Of a DNA stretch of 64,000 nucleotides, positions 15,983-23,531 are shown piece after piece; positions within the stretch are counted from its first letter, which is position 1; the number at the start of each line of letters is the position of its first letter. The notes under the pieces were generated by a model. It saw only the letters and a list, made by a program, of their open reading frames with translations, made no database searches and had not been told where the DNA came from. The position numbers and the translations under genes were made by a program. This DNA is from Fodinibius saliphilus. GTDB lineage: Bacteria; Bacteroidota; Rhodothermia; Balneolales; Balneolaceae. Where the stretch lies: assembly GCF_005869845.1 (NCBI RefSeq), contig NZ_VAWF01000001.1:992001-1056000 (forward strand), given 5' to 3'.

Positions 15983-17362
15983 ATGTTACAAACAGTTAAT
16001 ACAAAAAGTAAACAAACGATAGATTTTACTGTTCCGAATCCTTCGAAAACAACTAACTATTCCCTGCCTCTTTACCAGGGATGTGATTACAATAGTCAAT
16101 ATGATTGCTGGTCTATTAATTATGTAAACGGATTTTTTAAGTTTAACCTTGAACTGCCCAAAAAACAGGGCGTTAACCTAATATTTCAACTCTGTAGTGC
16201 CACCGTTCATGGGAAATCTAACTGCCCGATAGATATAACCGTAAACGGGGAACTGCTTGTTAGCAGTTTTGACCCACATATTGACCACTTTTATGATATG
16301 GTGTGGTCGGTACCTGCGGATATGTTAAAAGCCGGCGATAATGAGATCGTCATGAAACTGGTAGGTGGTCACACCAAAGTGTTTATGAAGTATGCTATTG
16401 TGGATATCTATGATACTCCCACCGGCAAAAACAATTGGCTGGCCGGTATCTCTGACTCCAAATCCATAGCAGAAATCAACCTACCGGGCACTCATGATTC
16501 GGCCGCAATAAATACGACTGTCCATACACCATATGCCTGCCACAATATGTCTATAACAGATCAGCTGAACGGCGGAATTCGTGTGTTGGATGTAAGACTG
16601 AAAGTCAACAAGAAGGACGGGAAATATAAATTCATAACCTGTCACGGGGATATAGGAAGCAGTACCGGGGTCAATGAATACCAATCTTTTCCTACCCTGC
16701 TTGATGAATGCAAAAACTTCTTAAACAATAATGGAAGTGAGACGGTTATCATGTCACTAAAAATCGATGACTGGGCTGGCCACGATGGAGATCAAAGTAA
16801 TGTTTTAAAAGCTCTGGAGAAATTACTTTCATCGTATCCAACAGCGACCTCTAAAATATTGCCCCAATTGGGCGATATAAGGGGCAAGATCTTTTTATAC
16901 AATCGTATAAATGATCAGCTTCGGTTCGGAGCCCCTGTTCGTTGGCCCGATGCCACCAGTGGAGCTTATGCTAAAAGCTATTCAAACAGATCTTATAAGG
17001 TATATGTACAGGATAAATACAAGGGATTACCAATTTTTGGGGCCGAAAGCACCAAATTAAATTTGGTAACAGAAGCATTTGCAAAGAAAAAGAAAGGTGA
17101 AGTAGTATTGAACTTTGCCAGTGCCACATGGTATGGAGTTATTGGCGTTTACATTATGGGGGACTTGCTTAATTACTTTGGAAAACATACTGCAGCGAAT
17201 AGGCCGAAAACTTTCGGTTGGACAATGCTCGATTATGCCTTCGAAAAATACGTTACCAATACCTATGGACGTATGGATATTGTCAGTCTTATTATTTCTT
17301 CAAACTCAAACTATTCGGGCTATGAAGACAAGTTTGAAGTAACAGTTCATGATGAATTATAA
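15983..17362 (+). CDS. PI-PLC X-domain phosphodiesterase with N-terminal beta-sandwich
   Basis: The 459-residue protein has an N-terminal beta-rich, carbohydrate-binding-like domain (residues 1-145). The PI-PLC catalytic domain follows: AEINLPGTHDSAAI (first catalytic His), IRVLDVRLK, then ITCHGDIG (second His) and VIMSLKIDDW. Such bacterial enzymes cleave phosphatidylinositol or GPI anchors with two histidines and no calcium. No signal peptide is visible, as in the upstream GH18 gene, so export by a non-Sec route or lysis-dependent release is possible. The pairing with a glycan hydrolase hints at attack on eukaryotic surface glycoconjugates; that is inference only. Confidence 0.85.
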   Translation: MLQTVNTKSKQTIDFTVPNPSKTTNYSLPLYQGCDYNSQYDCWSINYVNGFFKFNLELPKKQGVNLIFQLCSATVHGKSNCPIDITVNGELLVSSFDPHIDHFYDMVWSVPADMLKAGDNEIVMKLVGGHTKVFMKYAIVDIYDTPTGKNNWLAGISDSKSIAEINLPGTHDSAAINTTVHTPYACHNMSITDQLNGGIRVLDVRLKVNKKDGKYKFITCHGDIGSSTGVNEYQSFPTLLDECKNFLNNNGSETVIMSLKIDDWAGHDGDQSNVLKALEKLLSSYPTATSKILPQLGDIRGKIFLYNRINDQLRFGAPVRWPDATSGAYAKSYSNRSYKVYVQDKYKGLPIFGAESTKLNLVTEAFAKKKKGEVVLNFASATWYGVIGVYIMGDLLNYFGKHTAANRPKTFGWTMLDYAFEKYVTNTYGRMDIVSLIISSNSNYSGYEDKFEVTVHDEL

Positions 17363-17385
17363 ATAACCTCAACCTTTGATAACCG

Positions 17386-17464
17386 GATCTGTAATGCCTC
17401 CAAAATATTGCTACTTCAACTCCACTAGAAAGTAGCTAGCTCCCATGGTTGTGCATTACAGATC
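17386..17464. repeat. Nested inverted repeat, possible bidirectional terminator
   Basis: GATCTGTAATGC (17386-17397) is the perfect reverse complement of GCATTACAGATC (17453-17464). Inside it a second perfect stem, GCTACTT/AAGTAGC, is nested. It lies between convergent genes (PI-PLC ending 17362, amidohydrolase ending 17677) and is followed by TTCTTTT, so a terminator role is plausible. The remaining bases up to 17676 show nothing else. Confidence 0.45.
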
Positions 17465-17676
17465 TTCTTTTATGTAATATGCCATTGATGAAATCATTCC
17501 CTCCTACCCGATTCCTCAATAGTGCCTACATCTCACCTAGATTAAGATACACCATAATACCATTCAATCAAGATACTTACGATATATCGTTTCTTTTGGT
17601 GTCCAGTTTAGTTGTGGCTAACCTCCGTTCGGTACAGAACTTCTTCCTAAAGATACGTAGTTTAGATCGTTAAATA

Positions 17677-19110
17677 TCAATACCCTCCTACTTTTTTCAT
17701 TTCCCCCTTGATCATGGTATGGGAGATAGAGCGCATATTAGAAATGTCGACTGCTGGATCTTCTTCCAAGATAATGAGATTTGCTAACTTGTCTTGCTCC
17801 AGGGTGCCAAAATCATCCAGCCGCTCCATAGCCATGGCTCCATTCTTTGTTGCCATCACAATGAGGTCATGCGGCGGTATACCCGCTTCCTGCATCCATT
17901 CCATTTCCTCATAGATAGAGATGCCATGCAGCGTCCCCGGATTACCGGCATCGGTACCCACCACTATAGGAATACCGGCCTGATAGACCTTCTTCAGGTT
18001 TTTCATGTTGGTGCTACTCACCCGGTCTGAATCGGGATCAAAGGATTTTAAACGCTCCTTAAAACCCTTAGTAAATGTTGGATGATCGCTGAATTGTGAC
18101 GCAGTAGCCAACAGCTTATTCGTTTTAGGATCTATACAACCATTGGGATCTTCAACTGTCAAAGGAGCAATTCCTGCCGCTGCACGATAAGCCAGCATAT
18201 ATCCCGATCCTACAATAAGAGTTGGATTATATAGGGTACCCTCCCTTTTAGCCAAATCAATAAATTCTTGATCTATCTCTCGATCTTGTACACTGTGCAC
18301 CAGCAGTTTAGTACCATTTTGCAGTGCGGCTTTGGCCTGCTTCAATGTAGTGGCATGGGCAATCATCTTATTTCCCTGCTTTTCAATCTCCTGTGCCGCC
18401 GCTTCCACGCGCTCCATATAATCTTCGTTATCGGCATCCAATTGCCAGAATTTGATGCCTGTAGCTCCCAGTGCCGAAAGATACTGCACCGTTTGAATAC
18501 CAGACTCTTTAGAATTTAAAGGAACCAATACTTTATCGGAAGGCAAATCAAAAGGAGCTCCGGAAACCGGAGTTATAAGCGGGCCTGCAGCAGCCACATG
18601 AGGCGCCTGTGGATTCTTCTCGGCGCTTATTTGCATAGGCACTGACCAACTCATCCCGCCCACATCATATACCCCGGTAATGCCAGAACAAACATAGGCA
18701 TCGTAATATCTTTGGGGATGTTGTTGCTGGTAGGCTATCACTTCGCCCATTGGATAGGTATCGCGCAGGTCCATGGCATCGGGACGGCTGTCAAAAAAAC
18801 CAGTCTGAAAAAAATGAACGTGGGCATCAATAAGTCCCGGCGTAATATATTTACCGCTTATATCTTTGACGGTAGCATCCTGTGGAGGATTGCAATCTTC
18901 ATCACTTCCCACACAATCAATCTGGTCATTCTTAATAACAATTATACTATTTTCAACGGCATTACTCCCTGTTCCATTATACAGGGTAGCACCTTTGAGA
19001 ACAAGGATATTGTTTTTTTCTTTAACCGACGTACAACCAATGGTCCACACCATTCCAAACAATACCGCTATTAACAGTATTCTACTTTCCTCTTTCAAAA
19101 TGAAATTCAT
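17677..19110 (-). CDS. Lipoprotein amidohydrolase (imidazolonepropionase-like)
   Basis: The 477-residue protein begins with a lipoprotein signal (LLIAVLFGMVWTIGC). A typical amidohydrolase follows: opening beta strand LVLKGATLYNGTG, HxH metal motif GLIDAHVHF (near residue 98), IAHATTLKQA and LLVHSVQD (two further His), and VVGTDAGNPG (metal Asp). It closes with a composite strand ending in LANLIILEEDP. It should act at the periplasmic or outer-membrane face on a small amide, peptide or ring compound. The family (often annotated 'amidohydrolase family protein') spans many substrates. It lies 41 bases downstream of the DUF1499 gene on the same strand, so the two may be co-transcribed. Confidence 0.9.
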   Translation of the reverse strand: MNFILKEESRILLIAVLFGMVWTIGCTSVKEKNNILVLKGATLYNGTGSNAVENSIIVIKNDQIDCVGSDEDCNPPQDATVKDISGKYITPGLIDAHVHFFQTGFFDSRPDAMDLRDTYPMGEVIAYQQQHPQRYYDAYVCSGITGVYDVGGMSWSVPMQISAEKNPQAPHVAAAGPLITPVSGAPFDLPSDKVLVPLNSKESGIQTVQYLSALGATGIKFWQLDADNEDYMERVEAAAQEIEKQGNKMIAHATTLKQAKAALQNGTKLLVHSVQDREIDQEFIDLAKREGTLYNPTLIVGSGYMLAYRAAAGIAPLTVEDPNGCIDPKTNKLLATASQFSDHPTFTKGFKERLKSFDPDSDRVSSTNMKNLKKVYQAGIPIVVGTDAGNPGTLHGISIYEEMEWMQEAGIPPHDLIVMATKNGAMAMERLDDFGTLEQDKLANLIILEEDPAVDISNMRSISHTMIKGEMKKVGGY

Positions 19111-19151
19111 AATCCCTCCCTATTAAATTTACAAGACTTTTTAATCTACAC

Positions 19152-19892
19152 TCACTTTATTTTTTCTAAATATTGCCTGATGCGGTGGGCGTTAACACCG
19201 ATATCTCCTCGCCCAATGCGCGATACAGAACGAACGTCGATTTTACTTTTCCCTGCCGTTTCAGCGGTATCGACACGTATTACCACATCATCTTTAAAGC
19301 CGAACCAAGCCAGTTTATCCACCGCCTCTATCAGGCCGGTTTCTTTATCTGCGGTCACGATCTTTTCCCAAGGCATCTGGCGGGCAGCCTCAAGAGCACG
19401 ATCAAAGGCTTCGGAGTAACTAACCTCCAGGTAGAGTGTTTCCAGTTCGGGGTAAGCATTACGCTGCGTTTGGGCTTTTTCTTGGTCTCCATAGGTAGTA
19501 TCATTAGGGGCATCAGCTCGCAAAGCCACAATTGCATCAAAAGTCGGGGGATTCTCAATATCTGTAGTAATATCGTGAATGGACGGATATTTTTGTGCTT
19601 CATTAAACCAGTAGCCGATGCTTCCCAATACCGCAATACTCAGAACTAATCCCAGCAATGCTACTACCTTTCCTTCCAGTTCGGGTTTCTTAAGCCGAGA
19701 AAAACCAAAAACCACTGCCAGTGAAAAACCGATTAGTCCCAATATAGCACTGCCGGGCAACAGCCAGGTAAAGGCTATACTTAAACCCCATAGCTCCCAC
19801 TGATATCCATATCCTGCCCCTAACATAACTAATACTGCCAGCGATCCTACTATGACGCTTCCCAATGCCCATTTTGATTTTTTTGTATCCAT
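19152..19892 (-). CDS. DUF1499 membrane protein
   Basis: The 246-residue protein (start at the internal MDTKKSKW, 19892, preferred because the hydrophobic part follows) has three predicted membrane helices in residues 10-105. A soluble DUF1499 domain follows: YPELETLYLEVSYSEAFDRA, ARQMPWEKIV, LIEAVDKLAWFGFKDDVVIR, SVSRIGRGDIGVNAHRIRQY. The run 'D.R..SR.G..D.G.NA.RI...' is the family hallmark. The function of DUF1499 is not established. A short gap to the downstream amidohydrolase lipoprotein and 43 bases to the upstream DMT transporter suggest a three-gene operon. Confidence 0.87.
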   Translation of the reverse strand: MDTKKSKWALGSVIVGSLAVLVMLGAGYGYQWELWGLSIAFTWLLPGSAILGLIGFSLAVVFGFSRLKKPELEGKVVALLGLVLSIAVLGSIGYWFNEAQKYPSIHDITTDIENPPTFDAIVALRADAPNDTTYGDQEKAQTQRNAYPELETLYLEVSYSEAFDRALEAARQMPWEKIVTADKETGLIEAVDKLAWFGFKDDVVIRVDTAETAGKSKIDVRSVSRIGRGDIGVNAHRIRQYLEKIK

Positions 19893-19935
19893 ATCTAAGC
19901 CCTCTGTTAACATTTAAAAGAACATAAAACAGTTT

Positions 19936-20835
19936 TTATCGAGCAGCAACTGTTTTTCGCTTAAACTGTATCAATACAACGGCAGAAAGCACCAATACAA
20001 TACCCACCAACTGATAGAAGCTCAGTATTTCGTTAAAAGCATAAACACCCAGTAAGGTAGCCACAACCGGCTCGATAGTAGCTGTTATAGAAGCACGGCT
20101 GCTCTCTACCATCGATAACCCCACGGTATAAAGCATATACGCCAGTGCTGTAGGGAAAAATCCTAGTCCCAGTATATGCAGCCAAACTTGTGTAGAGGCA
20201 AGTTGACTGGCTTCTATAGTAATGCCACTAATTGGTAGCAGGACAACCGAAGCAAACACGAATGTATAGGTGATGACGGTAAGTGAACGGTATTTTTTTA
20301 GGGCATGCTTACCGAATATGCTGTACAACGCATAGCCAAAGCCGGAGCCCAACCCTACAAGAATACCATACCACGAGAACTGTTGATCTCCAACCGGTAT
20401 CAATTTAATGACCAACGTACAACCAACCAGCGTCAAGAGTAGTGCCCCAACCTTACGCCGGGTTAGTGGTTCTTTGAAAAAGATACGAGACAATATGGCT
20501 ACAAATGCAGGACCGGTATATAACAGAATTACCGCAACAGAGAGAGAAACTTCTTCAATAGCTGTAAAATAGCACCAGTTAAAAAACACGATACTGAAGA
20601 TTCCGGTCCCGATAAAGCTGAATGAATCTTTAATATCAATGATCAGTAGCTTCCAATCCCTAACTGCTAGAAAAAGAACCAGCATTACAGCAGCACTCAC
20701 AACCCGAAGTGTAACAATTTGGAGAGCAGTGAAGCCTGCAGCCGAGAGGGCATCAATAAAGATACCGATGATGCCCCATAGTGCGGCCCCCAACAAAACG
20801 TATAAGTAAGCAATTCGGTTTTTAGCGGTAGACAA
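19936..20835 (-). CDS. DMT-superfamily (EamA) transporter
   Basis: The 299-residue protein has ten hydrophobic helices in two EamA repeats. The first is ALWGIIGIFIDALSAAGFTA through VALLLYTGPAF-like text, the second starts near GILVGLGSGFGYALYSIFGK. These belong to the drug/metabolite transporter superfamily, inner-membrane exporters of metabolites, amino acids or nucleosides. The substrate cannot be assigned. Length matches the 10-TM class. It is the first gene of the probable operon with DUF1499 and the amidohydrolase. Confidence 0.9.
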   Translation of the reverse strand: MSTAKNRIAYLYVLLGAALWGIIGIFIDALSAAGFTALQIVTLRVVSAAVMLVLFLAVRDWKLLIIDIKDSFSFIGTGIFSIVFFNWCYFTAIEEVSLSVAVILLYTGPAFVAILSRIFFKEPLTRRKVGALLLTLVGCTLVIKLIPVGDQQFSWYGILVGLGSGFGYALYSIFGKHALKKYRSLTVITYTFVFASVVLLPISGITIEASQLASTQVWLHILGLGFFPTALAYMLYTVGLSMVESSRASITATIEPVVATLLGVYAFNEILSFYQLVGIVLVLSAVVLIQFKRKTVAAR

Positions 20836-21142
20836 TAAATCGGGTATTAGCTACTGTTCAATACTCAAACAGAATATCTGAAGCTTAGTGAAATTGCAAA
20901 TAGGTTCTGCCGTCCGGCGCAAAGCACCGGATTGAGATAAAATAAAAGAGCCTTTCTTTTTATCTTCACAGTTTGTTGGTCCGAACTCTATCGGGATTTA
21001 ATGACAAAATATGAACATGCCGAAGATAGGCAATCCATTCCCAAACATAGCACTAGAATGAAGGAAAAAGGTTATCCTCCTGCACCTCCTTCGATTCTCA
21101 TTGTTAGCTCTATCATCGTTGAAGCCGCAAGGAGAACTTTTC

Positions 21143-21300
21143 ATTGCTCTACGAGGAGTCCCATAGAGTATTGGAACGACGCGACAATCTTTTTTTAACG
21201 ATTGGTTGATTTGTGACGGATACCCTCTAGCTTATACGCGGACTCAGAAAGGGAGACTGTCGCGGTCTTCCGAAAGGTCATCGGAATCCCTCGCAGTGAC
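21143..21300. repeat. REP-like inverted repeat pair
   Basis: Two related arms of about 45 bp face each other. The left arm (21150-21190) contains ACGAGGAGTC and ACGACGCGACAATC. The right arm (21252-21300) contains GAGACTGTCGCGGTCTTCCG and CCCTCGCAGTGAC. The pattern 'G-A-GA-TGTCGCG...CTCGCA-TGAC' is typical of scattered extragenic palindromes in Bacteroidota. The whole stretch 20836-21404 is otherwise without a gene. Confidence 0.5.
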
Positions 21301-21404
21301 ACTGCTTTTTCTAGGGTTCTTGAAAAATTAGTGGATCTGTGGGAGGGGGGGGTACAAGCTTGGCAAAGATTTTTGGAGTGGACAATCCCTCCCAAAGCCA
21401 CTAG

Positions 21405-22256
21405 CTATTCTATAATCTCTTTCACAAATCCAGGCAATGCAAAACAACCCCGGTGAATTTCAGGATTATAGTATTGCAATTCGTTTCCTAAATAAGACAT
21501 CCCATCTTCTACTCGGTTTAAAACCTCATCAGCAAGTGGATCCCTACCCTTGCTTGCAAATGAAAATGACCACATCCCTGCAGGGTACAAGGGAATATGA
21601 GCAAGGTACATTTCTGATACTTCATAAATCTCATCGAGGGCAGCAAATATCTTTTTAATGCTGGGTTGGTAGCTTTCAACCCAAGGGCTTTCAGTCTGCG
21701 CAGTCAAGATGCCATCTTCTGATAATCCATCATAACAGGCCTTGATAAACGAAGTTTCAAACAGCCCGGCAGCCGGACCAGTAGGATCAGAGCCATCAAT
21801 AATTATAACATCATAGGAATCATCGATATTATTCACATATTCGATACCGTCATCTATAATGATATTCAGCTTAGGATTATCCCAATCGCCGATACCCGAC
21901 AAAAACTCCTTCGACGCGCCTACAACCACTTCATCAATCTCTACCATATCGACTATTTGCACGTTAGGATGTCGTAGCACCTCACGGGCCGTACCGCCAT
22001 CACCTCCCCCAATAATAAGTACTCTTTGAGGATTAGGGTGAGCCAACAGCCCTACATGCGTAAGCATCTCATGGTAAACAAACTCATCCTTCTCTGAGAG
22101 CATCACCATCCCGTCAATAGTCATCATACGACCCCAGCTATCGGTTTCCAGGATTTCCACCATTTGATACGCCGTTTCCTTAGAAAACAGTACCTCCTCT
22201 ATTCCAACAGTAAGTCCGGTTTTTTTCTCATAAAATTCATTAAACGTCGAAGACAT
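21405..22256 (-). CDS. speE: Spermidine synthase
   Basis: The 283-residue protein transfers aminopropyl groups from decarboxylated S-adenosylmethionine to a diamine. Motifs are LIIGGGDGGTAREVLRH (nucleotide-binding loop), IVDMVEIDEVVV (Asp/Glu binding dcSAM), IIDDGIEYV, and VIIIDGSDPTGPAAGLFE (catalytic Asp and the DP gatekeeping loop). It starts with an N-terminal strand domain (EFYEKKTGLTVGIEEVLFSK). Length fits the family. It is the last gene of the operon speD-arginine decarboxylase-speE, so its acceptor could be putrescine or agmatine. No agmatinase is in the window. Confidence 0.97.
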   Translation of the reverse strand: MSSTFNEFYEKKTGLTVGIEEVLFSKETAYQMVEILETDSWGRMMTIDGMVMLSEKDEFVYHEMLTHVGLLAHPNPQRVLIIGGGDGGTAREVLRHPNVQIVDMVEIDEVVVGASKEFLSGIGDWDNPKLNIIIDDGIEYVNNIDDSYDVIIIDGSDPTGPAAGLFETSFIKACYDGLSEDGILTAQTESPWVESYQPSIKKIFAALDEIYEVSEMYLAHIPLYPAGMWSFSFASKGRDPLADEVLNRVEDGMSYLGNELQYYNPEIHRGCFALPGFVKEIIE

Positions 22257-22311
22257 GTTATCTAGGATGCAATATTTAGGTTACTGGATTCGTGTCACGC
22301 ATCTAAAATCA

Positions 22312-22827
22312 TCATTCGTACCAAAGAACAACGCCCGCAAAAGTGGCGCCACAGTTTTGAACTTGGTGTTCAATGCCGATCGATTTAATCTCCTTCAATA
22401 CCCGATTACGATAATCAAAAGCATCAATAACCATTTGTTTTACAATTTCTTCTACATTTTCTAAGCGACCGTGATCCTCATACTCCATAATTACACCAGG
22501 CTGGGTTTCATCCTCAGGAATACCCACAGCAACAGCTGAGGAGATATACCGCCCCGGTGTTGCCGAATCAATATGGGCATACGCCAATGGAATCAATCCC
22601 CCGGCCGGCAGATCAATATCATCAACAGGGCGTTGAGCCGCTTTGGGGGGTAAAATACTGCTCATTCTCATAAGGTTGGTATCTCCCACCCCGGCATTCA
22701 GCAAGGCATTATCAAACGCATTCAATTTTGTGCGTCCTTCTGATGCCCCTTTTACCAGGCAATAGATATTCGGTGTTTTCACCATCATTTTGTTCTTAAC
22801 TGTAGCATTTGGTGCTAATTTTGACAT
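22312..22827 (-). CDS. pdaD: Pyruvoyl-dependent arginine decarboxylase
   Basis: The 171-residue proenzyme decarboxylates arginine to agmatine, using a pyruvoyl group made by self-cleavage. The cleavage site is the Ser-Ser of MRMSSILPPKA (near residues 54-55). N-terminal PNIYCLVKGASEGRT and LNAGVGDTNL, and C-terminal GVVLWYE, are all typical of the archaeal/chlamydial-type PvlArgDC. It lies 9 bases downstream of speD and 55 bases upstream of speE, so the three form one polyamine operon on the - strand. Confidence 0.95.
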   Translation of the reverse strand: MSKLAPNATVKNKMMVKTPNIYCLVKGASEGRTKLNAFDNALLNAGVGDTNLMRMSSILPPKAAQRPVDDIDLPAGGLIPLAYAHIDSATPGRYISSAVAVGIPEDETQPGVIMEYEDHGRLENVEEIVKQMVIDAFDYRNRVLKEIKSIGIEHQVQNCGATFAGVVLWYE

Positions 22828-22836
22828 ACCTATTAT

Positions 22837-23250
22837 CTATTCCTCCATCATTTCTTGCTGAGGTTTATGCAACAACTTCTCACCCGCCTGGGGTTTAACC
22901 AAGCCCCGTTTTATCTCTCTGCTGGATATGGTTTCGGCCCCAAACTCTTTTTTAAGTATATCTCTTATAACCATAGGATCAATCGTATCCCCACAAGTAA
23001 AAATATCGATAGCAGCATAGTCATATTCCGGCCAGCTATGAATTGAAACATGAGATTCTGCAATTACAACCACCCCGCTTACCCCATGGGGACTAAATTT
23101 ATGAAAATCATGAGATACAATCGTCGCCCCCGATGCACGCGTTGCCGCAATCATGTTAGATTCAATAAAAGAGGTGTCATTTATTTTATCCGTTTCACAG
23201 TTATAAAGTTCAACCAAAATATGGCGACCAAGAGCATCCATCCATTTCAA
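22837..23250 (-). CDS. speD: S-adenosylmethionine decarboxylase proenzyme
   Basis: The 137-residue proenzyme makes decarboxylated SAM, the aminopropyl donor for SpeE. It belongs to the short prokaryotic class. The self-processing motif ESHVSIHSWPEYDYAAID contains the Ser that becomes pyruvoyl, and FTCGDTIDP holds the catalytic Cys. It starts GRHILVELYNC. The C-terminal tail of about 25 residues is polar. First gene of the polyamine operon; the 281-bp divergent gap to the oxoacid dehydrogenase gene should hold its promoter. Confidence 0.96.
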   Translation of the reverse strand: MKWMDALGRHILVELYNCETDKINDTSFIESNMIAATRASGATIVSHDFHKFSPHGVSGVVVIAESHVSIHSWPEYDYAAIDIFTCGDTIDPMVIRDILKKEFGAETISSREIKRGLVKPQAGEKLLHKPQQEMMEE

Positions 23251-23531
23251 AACTAATTAACATGAGTGATTGTAAGCCTTTCTCGCACATTCGCAATAGC
23301 AACGATGTTCACATCACCCTTACTATTTTTGCTATTTGTATCTATTCGCCTACTGTCAATAATGAAGAAAAACCGTTACACTATATTTAAACAGTGATGA
23401 TTTGAACCCGACATTTCGGATCTTTTCGTAAACGAAAAACACCGAATAAAGGGTTGCAATTATTGTATAACTGCTGCAAGTTTGGCTCACGTTTTAGAAC
23501 GGATAAATTACAGAATTTTCAGTAATAATTA

